Assembly (NCBI GenBank): GCA_032718475.1
Contig: JAUCBJ010002681.1
Span: forward strand, 1-39,635
Reading direction: 5' to 3'
Length of the DNA: 39,635 bases
DNA from: Nemertoderma westbladi
Lineage: Eukaryota; Xenacoelomorpha; Nemertodermatida; Nemertodermatidae
The notes beneath the pieces were generated by a model. It was not told the DNA's origin. It saw nothing but the letters and a program-made list of their open reading frames with translations, and made no database searches. Shown piece after piece: positions 12,301 through 20,100 of this stretch (its first letter is position 1; each line of letters opens with the position of its first letter). The position numbers and the translations under genes are program-made.

Positions 12301-15116
12301 CTCGTATATATTTCATCGAATCCAGAACCCCAAAAAACCCCAATTGCGTAAAAAACAAGTTTCAAACAATCAATTTACAAAATTGACATAATTCAAAATT
12401 TGGTGCTGGCACCAAAATTTGGCACCCACCGAAAAAAACAAGTTTGAAATTTCTAAATCAATTTATATGAATTCCATCAAATTTCTAACACCAAAAAACC
12501 GGTGTAAATCAAAAATAGAGATGTTACAATTCATATTTAATGAAATGTAATTTTCAAAAAACGTCTCAAAAAAAGTGCCAAAAGTAGGGTTAAAAAATGG
12601 TGCTATAACTCGAAAAGTACCCAATATTTTTGAAAACGGTTTTCACTACTTGGAAGACAATAGATTTTTAGGAAAAGTCATAAAATTTCAGATTCCCAAC
12701 TGCGTTTGTTTCAGAATTATAATAAAAAAACCACGGGGGGGTCATATTGACCCCCCCCCCCCCGGGTTTAATAGGGTTAAATGCTGCAGCCTAGCCCAAC
12801 CCTGAAGCCCTGGTTCGATCCTTAGTTGGAGAAGCACTGTTTGGGCACAGTGCTTTAAATGCTGCAGCCTAGCACAACCCTGGCTTTCATCCTTCAGTGG
12901 TGGATAAATAGTGGAAGGGTTTACTTGGAAGATCACCCATGGCGATGAACAGGCATTCCTTGATCCTTGGCTTAACGAGCCTAAAATATTCTCCCTCTCA
13001 TAAAACATAAATATAACTAGTTAAGAAACTACAGTAATTATATTCTTACGCAGTGTGTATTCAGTTAATTTTCTCGGTTTTGTAATTATATTAGCATTAT
13101 TTCCCAATTATTATAATTATTATTAAATAATAATTATTATTATTACTGTGTCCAAAGTATATGTTTATATCAAGACCGGAATATAGGATCATTTTCTTAT
13201 GACACGGACCCCTATGAGTAGAAAGCTTACGTTGCAAGGATTCCAAACATGGAACAACATGAGATATAGGCGTTCAAAGATTGTAAGAATTATCGTTCGC
13301 TGCGGGCGATATTGTATACTGTAGTATAAAGGTGTTGTAGGTATACCGTTGTTGTTCACCTACACATGGAATGAAACATAGAATGAATGGCCAACAGCGA
13401 ACGATAATTTATTCTTGTAACCATATTTTAAGCTAAATATTGATTGAATATTATACTCAACTAACAAATTTCTATAGGTTTATATTTATTTTCTTCCTCC
13501 AAAAAGGTGATAACTTCAGGAGGCGTTACTTACAGAGGTCAACCTTTCCATCGAGAATGTTTCACTTGCGCCGAATGTAATGTTTCTTTGGCATCACAAC
13601 GATTCACAACCCGGGACGACCGGCCATTCTGTGCCGATTGTTTCGGTAAACTGTTCGCTAAGAAATGTTCCGATTGCGGACAGCCAATCACAGGTAAATA
13701 CGCATTATCCGCACCCAATCATTAGTAAGTACAGTATGATAGCTGCCAATCACAATGAAGTACATATATTTCCGTTAAATAGGTGACCGAATATCCAATC
13801 CTTTTATTTATATTGTGACGTTCGCGTTCTAGCGACCTCGTTAATGTTAAGGTAGCACTTTGGAAAGAAATAAGATCTTGCCCTTTTCCTTGGTGAAGTC
13901 TGTCAGGACAACGGCCCTTTTCCTTAAATCGAGAAGGAATATTAACAGATGGTTGTGGTTTGTGCAGATAATTTCTAAATACTCACCTCATCGGCTGGAA
14001 ATATTTGCTTTTAAAAATTAATTAGGCCTACATAATCTATGACGCAATTTAACATTTGATAAGATTAGGTAGCTCAGGGCTCTGCAGAATCTCACACAAT
14101 TCCCGCTTTCCTACTGTAGCTCAGGGCTCTGCAGTATCTCACACAATCCCCGCTTTCCTACTGTAGCTCAGGGCTCTGCAGTATCTCACACAATCCCCGC
14201 TTTCCTACTGTAGCTCAGGGCTCTGCAGTATCTCACACAATCCCCGCTTTCCTACTGTAGCTCAGGGCTCTGCAGTATCTCACACAATCCCCGCTTTCCT
14301 ACTGTAGCTCAGGGCTCTGCAGTATCTCACACAATCCCCGCTTTCCTACTGTAGCTCAGGGCTCTGCAGTATCTCACACAATCCCCGCTTTCCTACTGTA
14401 GCTCAGGGCTCTGCAGTATCTCACACAATCCCCGCTTTCCTACTGTAGCTCAGGGCTCTGCAGTATCTCACACAATCCCCGCTTTCCTACTGTAGCTCAG
14501 GGCTCTGCAGTATCTCACACAATCCCCGCTTTCCTACTGTAGCTCAGGGCTCTGCAGTATCTCACACAATCCCCGCTTTCCTACTGTAGCTCAGGGCTCT
14601 GCAGTATCTCACACAATCCCCGCTTTCCTACTGTAGCTCAGGGCTCTGCAGTATCTCACACAATCCCCGCTTTCCTACTGTAGCTCAGGGCTCTGCAGTA
14701 TCTCACACAATCCCCGCTTTCCTACTGTAGCTCAGGGCTCTGCAGTATCTCACACAATCCCCGCTTTCCTACTGTAGCTCAGGGCTCTGCAGTATCTCAC
14801 ACAATCCCCGCTTTCCTACTGTAGCTCAGGGCTCTGCAGTATCTCACACAATCCCCCCTTTCCTACTGTAGCTCAGGGCTCTGCAGTATCTCACACAATC
14901 CCCGCTTTCCTACTGTAGCTCTTTACTTTTATGATTCAGTATTTCTCACATATATTTTTAGGTATTGGCGGAACAAAGTTCGTTACTTTTGAGGACCGGC
15001 ATTGGCACAACGAATGTTTCGTTTGTCGACGTTGTGAAACGAGTTTAGTCGGACGGGGATTTATAGTGGATGGAGACGAAACTCTCTGTCCAGACTGCGG
15101 TAGACCCAACTGGTAG
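3171..15116 (+). CDS. EF-hand/four-and-a-half-LIM fusion protein, gene A (7 coding exons)
   Basis: Coding exons are 3171-3335, 3480-3653, 9163-9420, 9584-9758, 10789-10958, 13507-13693 and 14962-15116. They join in frame (phases 0,0,0,1,0,1) with GT-AG introns to give 427 residues. Residues 1-113 hold two canonical EF-hand loops (D42-E53 and D86-E97) resembling the first pair of calbindin/secretagogin proteins. A linker (about 114-150) follows. Then come the half LIM finger (C154, C157, C175, C178) and four LIM domains to the C-terminus, matching FHL1/FHL2 in order, spacing and wording. FHL proteins are zinc-binding scaffolds at the cytoskeleton, muscle sarcomere and nucleus; calcium control by the EF-hands is inference. 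The fusion is supported by the same arrangement in gene B and the lack of a start codon at the first LIM exon. Transcript data could still split it into two genes. Confidence 0.85.
3480..3653 (+). CDS. Gene A exon 2: EF-hand 2
   Basis: This 174-nt exon, phase 0 on both sides, is bounded by TTTAG| and |GTGAGT. It encodes residues 56-113 with the perfect loop DKDGDGKISLME followed by LAEFF, as in calbindin-type EF-hands. By my count it differs from gene B exon 2 at about 45 of 174 positions, mostly synonymous. Confidence 0.88.
3654..3984. other. Start of the 5.5-kb intron of gene A
   Basis: This is AT-rich intron sequence after the exon 2 donor, with no recognisable element before the inverted repeat copy that starts at 3985. 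Confidence 0.5.
3985..4362 (-). repeat. Right copy of the inverted repeat pair
   Basis: This is the reverse-complement partner of 1-385. It includes CCGCTAGGTGGCGC at about 4208, which resembles a CTCF core motif. It lies inside the long intron of gene A, while its partner lies beyond tetraspanin 1, so the pair brackets that tetraspanin and the first two exons of gene A. Confidence 0.8.
4520..4997 (+). pseudogene. Old LINE, 5'-truncated: upstream part
   Basis: Degenerate reverse-transcriptase sequence aligns with 7260-7690 of the LINE nested next to it, including the region before and after the catalytic FADD motif, but with several frame breaks. It stops at 4997 where the younger LINE (4998-8353) is inserted, and the same old copy resumes at 8359. 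The 5' truncation near 4520 is typical of LINE retrotransposition. Confidence 0.8.
5191..6525 (+). pseudogene. LINE endonuclease region (broken ORF, first part)
   Basis: This open frame carries the apurinic-type endonuclease, which nicks target DNA to prime reverse transcription. Catalytic landmarks are E in VQEHRM, the D and N of LGDFN, D of SQIDH, and SDH near the domain end. The upstream part is displaced by an internal deletion at about 5290, so the annotated ATG is not the ancestral start. The frame ends where a 1-base insertion separates it from the reverse-transcriptase part. Confidence 0.75.
6509..7555 (+). pseudogene. LINE reverse transcriptase region (broken ORF, second part)
   Basis: This contains reverse-transcriptase motifs: QGISLISIAAKLYNRIL, NQNGFRKGRG, the motif A aspartate in FVDFFKAFD, and motif B LQGDTLAPF. 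The frame ends at a stop just after KYLTD. Compared with the copy at 19602-23040, roughly 40 bases including the FADD motif C are missing, so this copy cannot make active enzyme. Confidence 0.8.
7806..8303 (+). pseudogene. LINE C-terminal region
   Basis: This 165-residue frame corresponds to the region after the RT in this family (RLSRIWKSPRINRKLKVRLF, RRVHCVKYNAHISNQTLYNI, RFAGHCFRRED). It matches the C-terminal frame of the LINE copy at 26585-28338 on the minus strand almost word for word. The function of this region in such LINEs is poorly defined. Confidence 0.75.
8359..9050 (+). pseudogene. Old LINE: downstream part and 3' tail
   Basis: This resumes exactly where 4997 stops (the target duplication TGACC lies at 8354-8358). 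It aligns with about 7690-8353 of the inserted LINE but is much more diverged, with frameshifts and an insertion of roughly 80-90 bp near 8910-8990. It ends in a short TAGTAGTAG tail at about 9040-9048, the same 3' end type. Confidence 0.8.
9163..9420 (+). CDS. Gene A exon 3: linker, half LIM and start of LIM1
   Basis: The acceptor is ATGCAG|GTACTT, the donor AAG|GTACTG, phase 0 on both sides, 86 codons. The first 34 codons encode a linker with the pattern LVxQExWxELSxxVxxYMSG shared with gene B. The remainder is the FHL half LIM finger (CWNC, CVTC) and the first two LIM1 ligands (CEEC). Bases 9264-9407 are identical to 25438-25581 in gene B, while the linker codons upstream differ strongly. 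Confidence 0.9.
9584..9758 (+). CDS. Gene A exon 4: remainder of LIM1 and start of LIM2
   Basis: The 175-nt exon starts at TCCAG|GATTTATC and ends phase 1 at AAAGCAG|GTAAAT. It encodes DLSYKDKHWHERCFGCSSC and the rest of LIM1, then CDAC starting LIM2. It differs from the gene B exon (25966-26140) at one base. Its last 19 bases and donor are the seed of the downstream 38-bp array. Confidence 0.9.
9740..10557 (+). repeat. 38-bp minisatellite made of the exon-intron junction (21 donor copies)
   Basis: Each 38-bp unit contains the end of exon 4 (ATAAAGTATTCAAAGCAG) plus the first bases of the intron (GTAAATATATAAACTCT). Donor positions recur exactly every 38 bp from 9759 to 10519. Seventeen of 21 keep GT (eleven CAG|GT, six CCG|GT); four are GATAAAT (9873, 9987, 10177, 10291). 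Splicing at the third or later donor would add an in-frame stop. Gene B has a shorter array at 26122-26412. Confidence 0.95.
10626..10805 (+). repeat. 40-41-bp repeat of the intron-exon junction (tandem 3' splice sites)
   Basis: Units comprise a T-rich tract ending TTTTTTTGCAG plus the start of exon 5 (GTACAAAAAAACTGGAATGG). They begin at 10626 (degenerate), 10667, 10708, 10748 and 10789, the last being the exon. Using the acceptor before 10708 would add 81 nt in frame with no stop, i.e. 27 mostly hydrophobic and basic residues. The one before 10748 would shift the frame. Gene B has three such units at 28408-28507. Confidence 0.93.
10789..10958 (+). CDS. Gene A exon 5: remainder of LIM2 and start of LIM3
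   Basis: The 170-nt exon completes the split Gly codon and continues TKKLEWRGLTYHEECF, as in FHL proteins. It ends CTYCSK|GTAAGC in phase 0. It differs from gene B exon 5 (28488-28657) at five bases. The start was chosen because it is the last and best-framed of several tandem acceptors. Confidence 0.88.
11049..11217 (+). repeat. tRNA-derived SINE-like repeat, 5' part
   Basis: TGGTCTAGTGATG at 11053 resembles a Pol III A box. GGTTTGATTCC at 11096 and GGTTCGATCCC at 11175 are B-box-like, at the spacing expected in a tRNA head. The B-box segment is repeated about every 79 bp. The repeat is interrupted by the element at 11222-12776 and resumes at 12781. Confidence 0.65.
11222..12776. mobile_element. 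Non-autonomous piggyBac-like DNA transposon
   Basis: The ends are CCCTATTAGTACCGGG at left and, inverted, CCCTATTAAACCCGGG at right. They are flanked by ATAA (11218-11221, presumably decayed TTAA) and TTAA (12777-12780). TTAA target sites and CCC-starting inverted ends are hallmarks of piggyBac elements. Just inside each end lies the near-palindrome GGGGGTCATATTGACCCCC. No transposase is encoded. The interior holds about five degenerate copies of a 163-bp repeat marked by GGTGCTAGCACC (11750, 11913, 12075, 12239, 12402). Confidence 0.75.
12781..12935 (+). repeat. tRNA-derived SINE-like repeat, 3' part
   Basis: This continues the repeat interrupted at 11217. AAATGCTGCAGCCTAGC and a B-box-like GGTTCGATCC at 12812 recur at the same 79-bp spacing once the inserted element is removed. 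A further degenerate unit follows near 12860-12930. Confidence 0.65.
12936..13506. other. Remaining intron before gene A exon 6
   Basis: AT-rich intron sequence. The only structure seen is a short inverted repeat, GAATTATCGTTCGCTG at 13287 and CAGCGAACGATAATTTATTC at 13395, spanning about 125 bp and suggesting a small MITE. The acceptor before exon 6 (CTCCAAAAAG) is weak, with the pyrimidine tract TTTTCTTCCTCC just upstream. Confidence 0.55.
13507..13693 (+). CDS. Gene A exon 6: remainder of LIM3 and start of LIM4
   Basis: The 187-nt exon, phase 0 to 1, encodes VITSGGVTYRGQPFHRECF and ends KKCSDCGQPIT plus the first base of a Gly codon at ACAG|GTAAAT. These are near-diagnostic FHL words. It differs from gene B exon 6 (29319-29505) at one base, a synonymous Arg codon change. 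Confidence 0.92.
13694..14067. other. Intron of gene A, 5' part
   Basis: No gene or repeat is recognised. Sequence just after the donor repeats phrases of the exon end (CCAATCA followed by an AGTA or AAGTA context near 13726 and 13750), perhaps remnants of local duplication. Confidence 0.35.
14068..14920 (+). repeat. 47-bp minisatellite, 18 units, in the last intron of gene A
   Basis: Units beginning TGTAGCTCAGGGCTCTGCAG recur exactly every 47 bp from 14068 to 14914. The copies are almost identical; only the first unit and one near the end carry substitutions. Each unit contains CCCCGCTTTCCTACTGTAG, a pyrimidine tract followed by TAG that resembles a 3' splice site. The array ends 41 bp before the true acceptor at 14960-14961. 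Gene B's corresponding intron is only 145 bp and has no array. Confidence 0.97.
14962..15116 (+). CDS. Gene A exon 7: remainder of LIM4 and stop
   Basis: The acceptor is TATTTTTAG|GT. The exon encodes IGGTKFVTFEDRHWHNECF through LCPDCGRPNW and TAG. This is the standard FHL C-terminus. It differs from gene B at two bases (one Asp/Glu change). Confidence 0.92.
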
Positions 15117-16486
15117 AGTCTGACAGTAGATACCAATGTACCGGTATCGGTTCCAGTAGCTTATTGCAACATAATTTACGACGATGGAACCAAGGCTGAT
15201 AACTTTATACAGTAGGATGAACTCTATTTAGACTTTACAATGTTTACGTTTTATAATTTACACGCATTATAATCATCTATATGAATTATTTTAACTTTAA
15301 TACAGTAGCATCATGTTATCGCGAGTTTTGAATGTTAACCCAACTTTACGATTATATTTTATACTATAACTGTAGTAATGTATATAATTATTTGACATCC
15401 TTGATTTAAAATAATATCTTTAGGAATAAAGAATAGGCTTAATTTTCATAGATTTATAAATTATATGAGACGATTATTTGAGAGTATAAGTAATATTATT
15501 TTTTGAATGGGTGCCTTTTTGTGTTTCAATGTAACAGAGTTGTCATGTGTTCCTTGTATTACTGTACCTTTGTATATATATTATATTTATTATTAATGTA
15601 TCTGTAGTTCCTTGTATATATTATTATATTATTTTATTTATTTATCTAAATACTTTATATCTTCATAACTTTAATAATTAATATGCAGTTAATTAATAAG
15701 TTACAATATGGGTAGTGATTCTTAACCAATTCAAAGAATAAACGGCACACGCCATAATTTGATAAGTCTTAGTTACATTACAGTCATACCCTTGCTTACT
15801 TCCTATACTGTATGTAATCAATGGATGCGATATTCATCACTGTCACTTAATGAATTAATTTCTTATATAAACATAATCGATGTGCCCCGCACTACTACTG
15901 TATATTGCTAATTACTGAACTGTTTGATTATTGTAGCGTTAAGATGGTTGGGTTAGAGTTAGAGAACAATAAACTATCTATTGTATGACAGAAGATCAAA
16001 TAATTTAGACATTCTATAAAAATACCTCCCGTATTGTTTTGGTTCTGTAACTGTATGCCTTGAGTACATAGGATACCTATTGATTCATTTGTCAATCATT
16101 TCGCGTTTATCAATCTTTTGGCTTTGGGTTGAATATCCTGTAAATAAAAGATATGTAACATTTTGAAAAGTCAATCAATGTCTCAGTTTCCGAAGTACAA
16201 GATTTTCGCGATTGATACACTTTCTACTCTCTTACGTACCTACAGGATTTCACTCATTCGGAACAAAGAAATAGCGGGATGTTTCTTCAGGGTGCCAAAC
16301 AATAAAGTGATCAATCCTATCGCTATAACACTTAGCATATGTATAAAAGGTATAACAATAACATCGTATTTTCATTATTTTACCTTGCCTTGGGGTATCG
16401 AAAACTTGTAATATTGTATTATAATCACTTCAAATTCTACTTTATAGTATTTAAATTAAAAGTTCAGTAAAAAATATATTATAAGG
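15117..16486 (+). other. 3' UTR of gene A and intergenic DNA
   Basis: AT-rich sequence with several possible polyadenylation signals, including AATAAA at 15425-15430 and 16143-16148. The actual cleavage site cannot be chosen. The open frame at 16163-16411 has no recognisable features. Confidence 0.45.
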
Positions 16487-16612
16487 TATAAAGTAATAAG
16501 TAAATAATGTAATACAGTAATACCATAAAGTAATAAGTAAATAATGTAATACAGTAATACCATAAAGTAATAAGTAAATAATGTAATACAGTAATACCAT
16601 AAAGTAATATTA
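16487..16612 (+). repeat. 37-bp tandem repeat, about 3.4 units
   Basis: Units starting CATAAAGTAATAAGTAAATA begin at about 16487, 16524, 16561 and 16598 (partial), almost identical. They lie between the two EF-hand/LIM genes. Confidence 0.92.
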
Positions 16613-16971
16613 AGCTTCATTAAGCTGTGCTTTGATTACCAGCGAAGGCCAGTTATTAGCCATCATTTAATTAGAATCTATATCCAATATTATTATTATA
16701 AATTATTTCCATATTTACATTAGAATAATCTGTGTTGTTTTCTCAGAAGCTATGAGACGAGGAATGTAGGATTTCTATTACTTGGCAGTTACCTCTATTG
16801 GGATAATTTACAATCACGACAACGGATATATTCACACCGTCACATCACGTACTGTTCAATAGCAGTAGCCTTCGTATAAAGGTGCATTAAGTAATCACAT
16901 TGGTATATTATATATTTTTTTTAAAGAAAAAGTTTAGTTTATTCAAAATAAATAGTTTCTTACCAGAGGAT
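16613..16971. other. Putative upstream region of EF-hand/FHL gene B
   Basis: Contains the presumed 5' UTR splice acceptor AGTTTCTTACCAG ending at 16966, five bases before the start codon. No promoter element can be assigned with confidence. Confidence 0.4.
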
Positions 16972-17118
16972 ATGAAATCCGTAAATTACAGGCAGGTGTC
17001 CCATTCACCTGCACACCGCGCCACTAGTAACTACTCCGCTACTTTAGAGGAATTCTTCAAAATTTGGTCCACTTACGATTATAACTTCAGTGGGCACTTG
17101 GCTGCAAGGGAATTAAGG
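16972..17118 (+). CDS. Gene B exon 1: start codon and EF-hand 1
   Basis: Encodes residues 1-49 with the loop DYNFSGHLAARE. The donor is AGG|GTATGT, phase 0. The N-terminal tail before the EF-hand is shorter than in gene A and differs in sequence except for SxNYxxVS. Confidence 0.82.
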
Positions 17119-20100
17119 GTATGTCATTATTTCAAAATAGCATTATATTTTAATGTTTGTATGTAATGTGTGTGTCTAATTTAAAAAATAATAATTTTTT
17201 GACCCTTTTAATAATTGCGTGTCCCCAATTAATTTGTTGTCCCTTTTAATGTTTGCTTCCCTATTAACATCAAGTGGCTCTAATGTTTATGCTCCTGTTT
17301 ATTTGTGCCAATGTTAATGTTATTGGTATTTTAGTGAATGAGTGGCTTATTCCTATTATTATAATTAAATACGGCCGCAGTATAATATTAGGGTACACCA
17401 CAGTAGCGGTAGCGACGGATTATCAGCTAGTATTTCCAGGTCAATCTTTCGTTGAGTTTCTATCGCAATGGAATGGTTGGAGTGGATGTTGATATTATTA
17501 TTGATGTTATATTTTTTTTATCATTAAAATCAGTTATATCATTGTATTGGTCTTGGCCCGCAAGGGCCATGATATGGTGATCATCAATCAGACCACACCC
17601 CCCCACCCCAAACGATCCATTAAACATCATTTTATTGTTGTGGATTTCAGCAATTTTGTTGGGATACGGTACACAACCGAGATCCCAATGCGACCCAGAG
17701 GGATGTCGACAGATTGGTGGAACTTCTCCTAAGAGTTTACGATACAGACGACAATGGAAAGATATCCATTATGGAGCTGGCGGAATTCTTCAACCTAGAC
17801 TCCAAATTCTTTAAACAAAACGACGTGAGTTGAGAAAGAAAGTAACTATATAGTACAGTATTGAAATAGGGCAGTTTTTTATCGATCCAGTAAAAATAAT
17901 AGTTTTTCACTAAATTTTAACAGGAAAATCACTAAAATATTCAGTATCTATTAAATATAATAATTATCTCTAAAAATGTATTAATTGCCATTAAAATCTA
18001 TTGACTATCACTAAATAAGATAAGGATCAGGTTACAGTGAGTACGTTATTTTACCCAAAACAATAAACGAAATTCTATCGAAAAGGTGAGAGGTTTATTT
18101 TTGATGATCAAATAAATATTTTAGCGGTAATTAATATACTTTAGAGGAGGAATTAGGCCTATAAATATATTTATGAAAAATTTGAGTGAAACAATAACCA
18201 TTTAAATTAGTGGAAAAAACAATTTTTGTACAATAAAATTAATGTGTTGAAGTAATAACTAATTCCGCGGGGTTCTCATTATATCTCTCAGCATAAATTT
18301 ATAGCACACCAATGTGATTACTCTATAATAGAGAGCGCCACCAATAACAACAGTGTGTAGTGCTACTTCCAAGGAAAGAAATACCGCCTAAAATACATGT
18401 TTATGAATTGCAAACGCAAAAATAATACTAATTATTGTATATTATTATTATTATTAGTTTATTTAATTCGCACGCGGCGACATCATAATAAAAATGTGTA
18501 CAAATTACACAATAGTTGTCATAAAGTTCCGATTTACAAACAGAATTAATCGCATAGCAGGGACGAATATGTAATTACTGTACATATTGGGGAGCTACAC
18601 AATATTCAAATAGAAGTTATAGTGTACGCTCATTCCATGAAAAGGTCAACCTCCCCACTAATTTCGAAAAATGAGATGTAGCTTTTAATTTATACTTATT
18701 TTAGGTCGAAATTTATCGTACTTCATGAATTCAGTGCTAAAAAGTGTATCAACACAGAGGGTTTCTCAAAAATAGTCGAATTACAAATTATGCACCTGCT
18801 CTGCACAAAATGTGAATAAAAGTGTGCAAAAGTTTCCTTTCCTGTAGGCACTTCACATGACCAATAAATTAACATTTTTGAGCATGTACCAAATCAAAAA
18901 CAAACCCGTTTTCGAATTTTTTTGGTTTCGTTTCATTTCACCAGTGTTTCATTCCTCTGTAATGAAATCGATAAAGTTAATCTTGGTATGTCCCATACTT
19001 TACCTGAAATAGTGAAATTTTTAGTTTATTCACAGAGATGTAGCTTAGCCTAATCACCCAGTGGAATGCAAAGCACGTTTGTGTTGCGTCATCGTATAAA
19101 ACAATTAGTTTCATCTTCACTACATTAGTCTCAGAAATATCATGGCGGCCAATTGAAAATTGTCCCATACTTTACCATTAAAATGGCGATTATATTAGTG
19201 CACTGTATTAATCTAATATGTGAAGCCATGAGTGTTATAATACTCTAAGGCCATAGTAGGCCGTAAGAATATGAGTCTATATTTTAACTGAGAATCATTC
19301 CTCAGTCAAGAAATATTTGGGTTTATGCATGTAAAGTCCCATACTTTACCAAACAATAGTTAAATTTTTAATTTATACACAGAGAAGTAGTCTAACTCAG
19401 CCCAATCACCCAGTGGAATGCAAAGCTCATTTGTGTTGCGTCATCTTAAGAAACAATTACCTGAAGTTTCATAATCTACTCTCTAGAAACATAATGACGG
19501 CCAATTGAAAATTGTCCCATACTTTACCATTATAATGGCGATTACATTTTAGTGCAATCTATTAATGTAATATATGAAACCTGGAGGGCAGGAGTGTTAT
19601 ACTAGGATCGGAATGCTGCATTGCAGCTGCATTTTTAAGAATGCTGTGCCCGGCGTAGCATTCTTGTGAATGTGCCATCCAGAGATTTGGTGTCCTCAGC
19701 AGTTAGAGCCCAGCATGGACTCCCGTAGAGGAGTACTGGAGCTACTGCTGCTCTAAATAATCGGACCTTAAGTTTCCGATTAATTCTAGGTGACTTCCAA
19801 ATCCTGGAAAGCCTATTCAAGGCTGCCCATGCCTTTCCCTTATGTATTCGAAGGTAACCTGACTTCCGGATCCATGATCCCAGGTAACAGAAGTCGTCCA
19901 CATGCTCAAGCATACCATCCTTTGAGCTTATGCTCATCCGATCAGAGACTTGCTGAGGACTTTCAAAGTTAACTGTCAGAATTTTGGTCTTTCTGGAGTT
20001 AATAAAAAGACCAACACTAGAAGCAGCATGTTCTAATGAGCTGAGGAGCCGCTGGGCTCCCTCTAATGATTCTGAGAGTACTCCTAAGTCATCAGCAAAG

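Noticed and set aside
14068-14920. CRISPR-like array of regular repeats
   Set aside because: Units are directly contiguous 47-bp repeats with no variable spacers, in an animal intron.
17274-17492. Hydrophobic 72-codon frame in the first intron of gene B
   Set aside because: AT-rich intron sequence gives hydrophobic chance translations; no homology or conservation with gene A.
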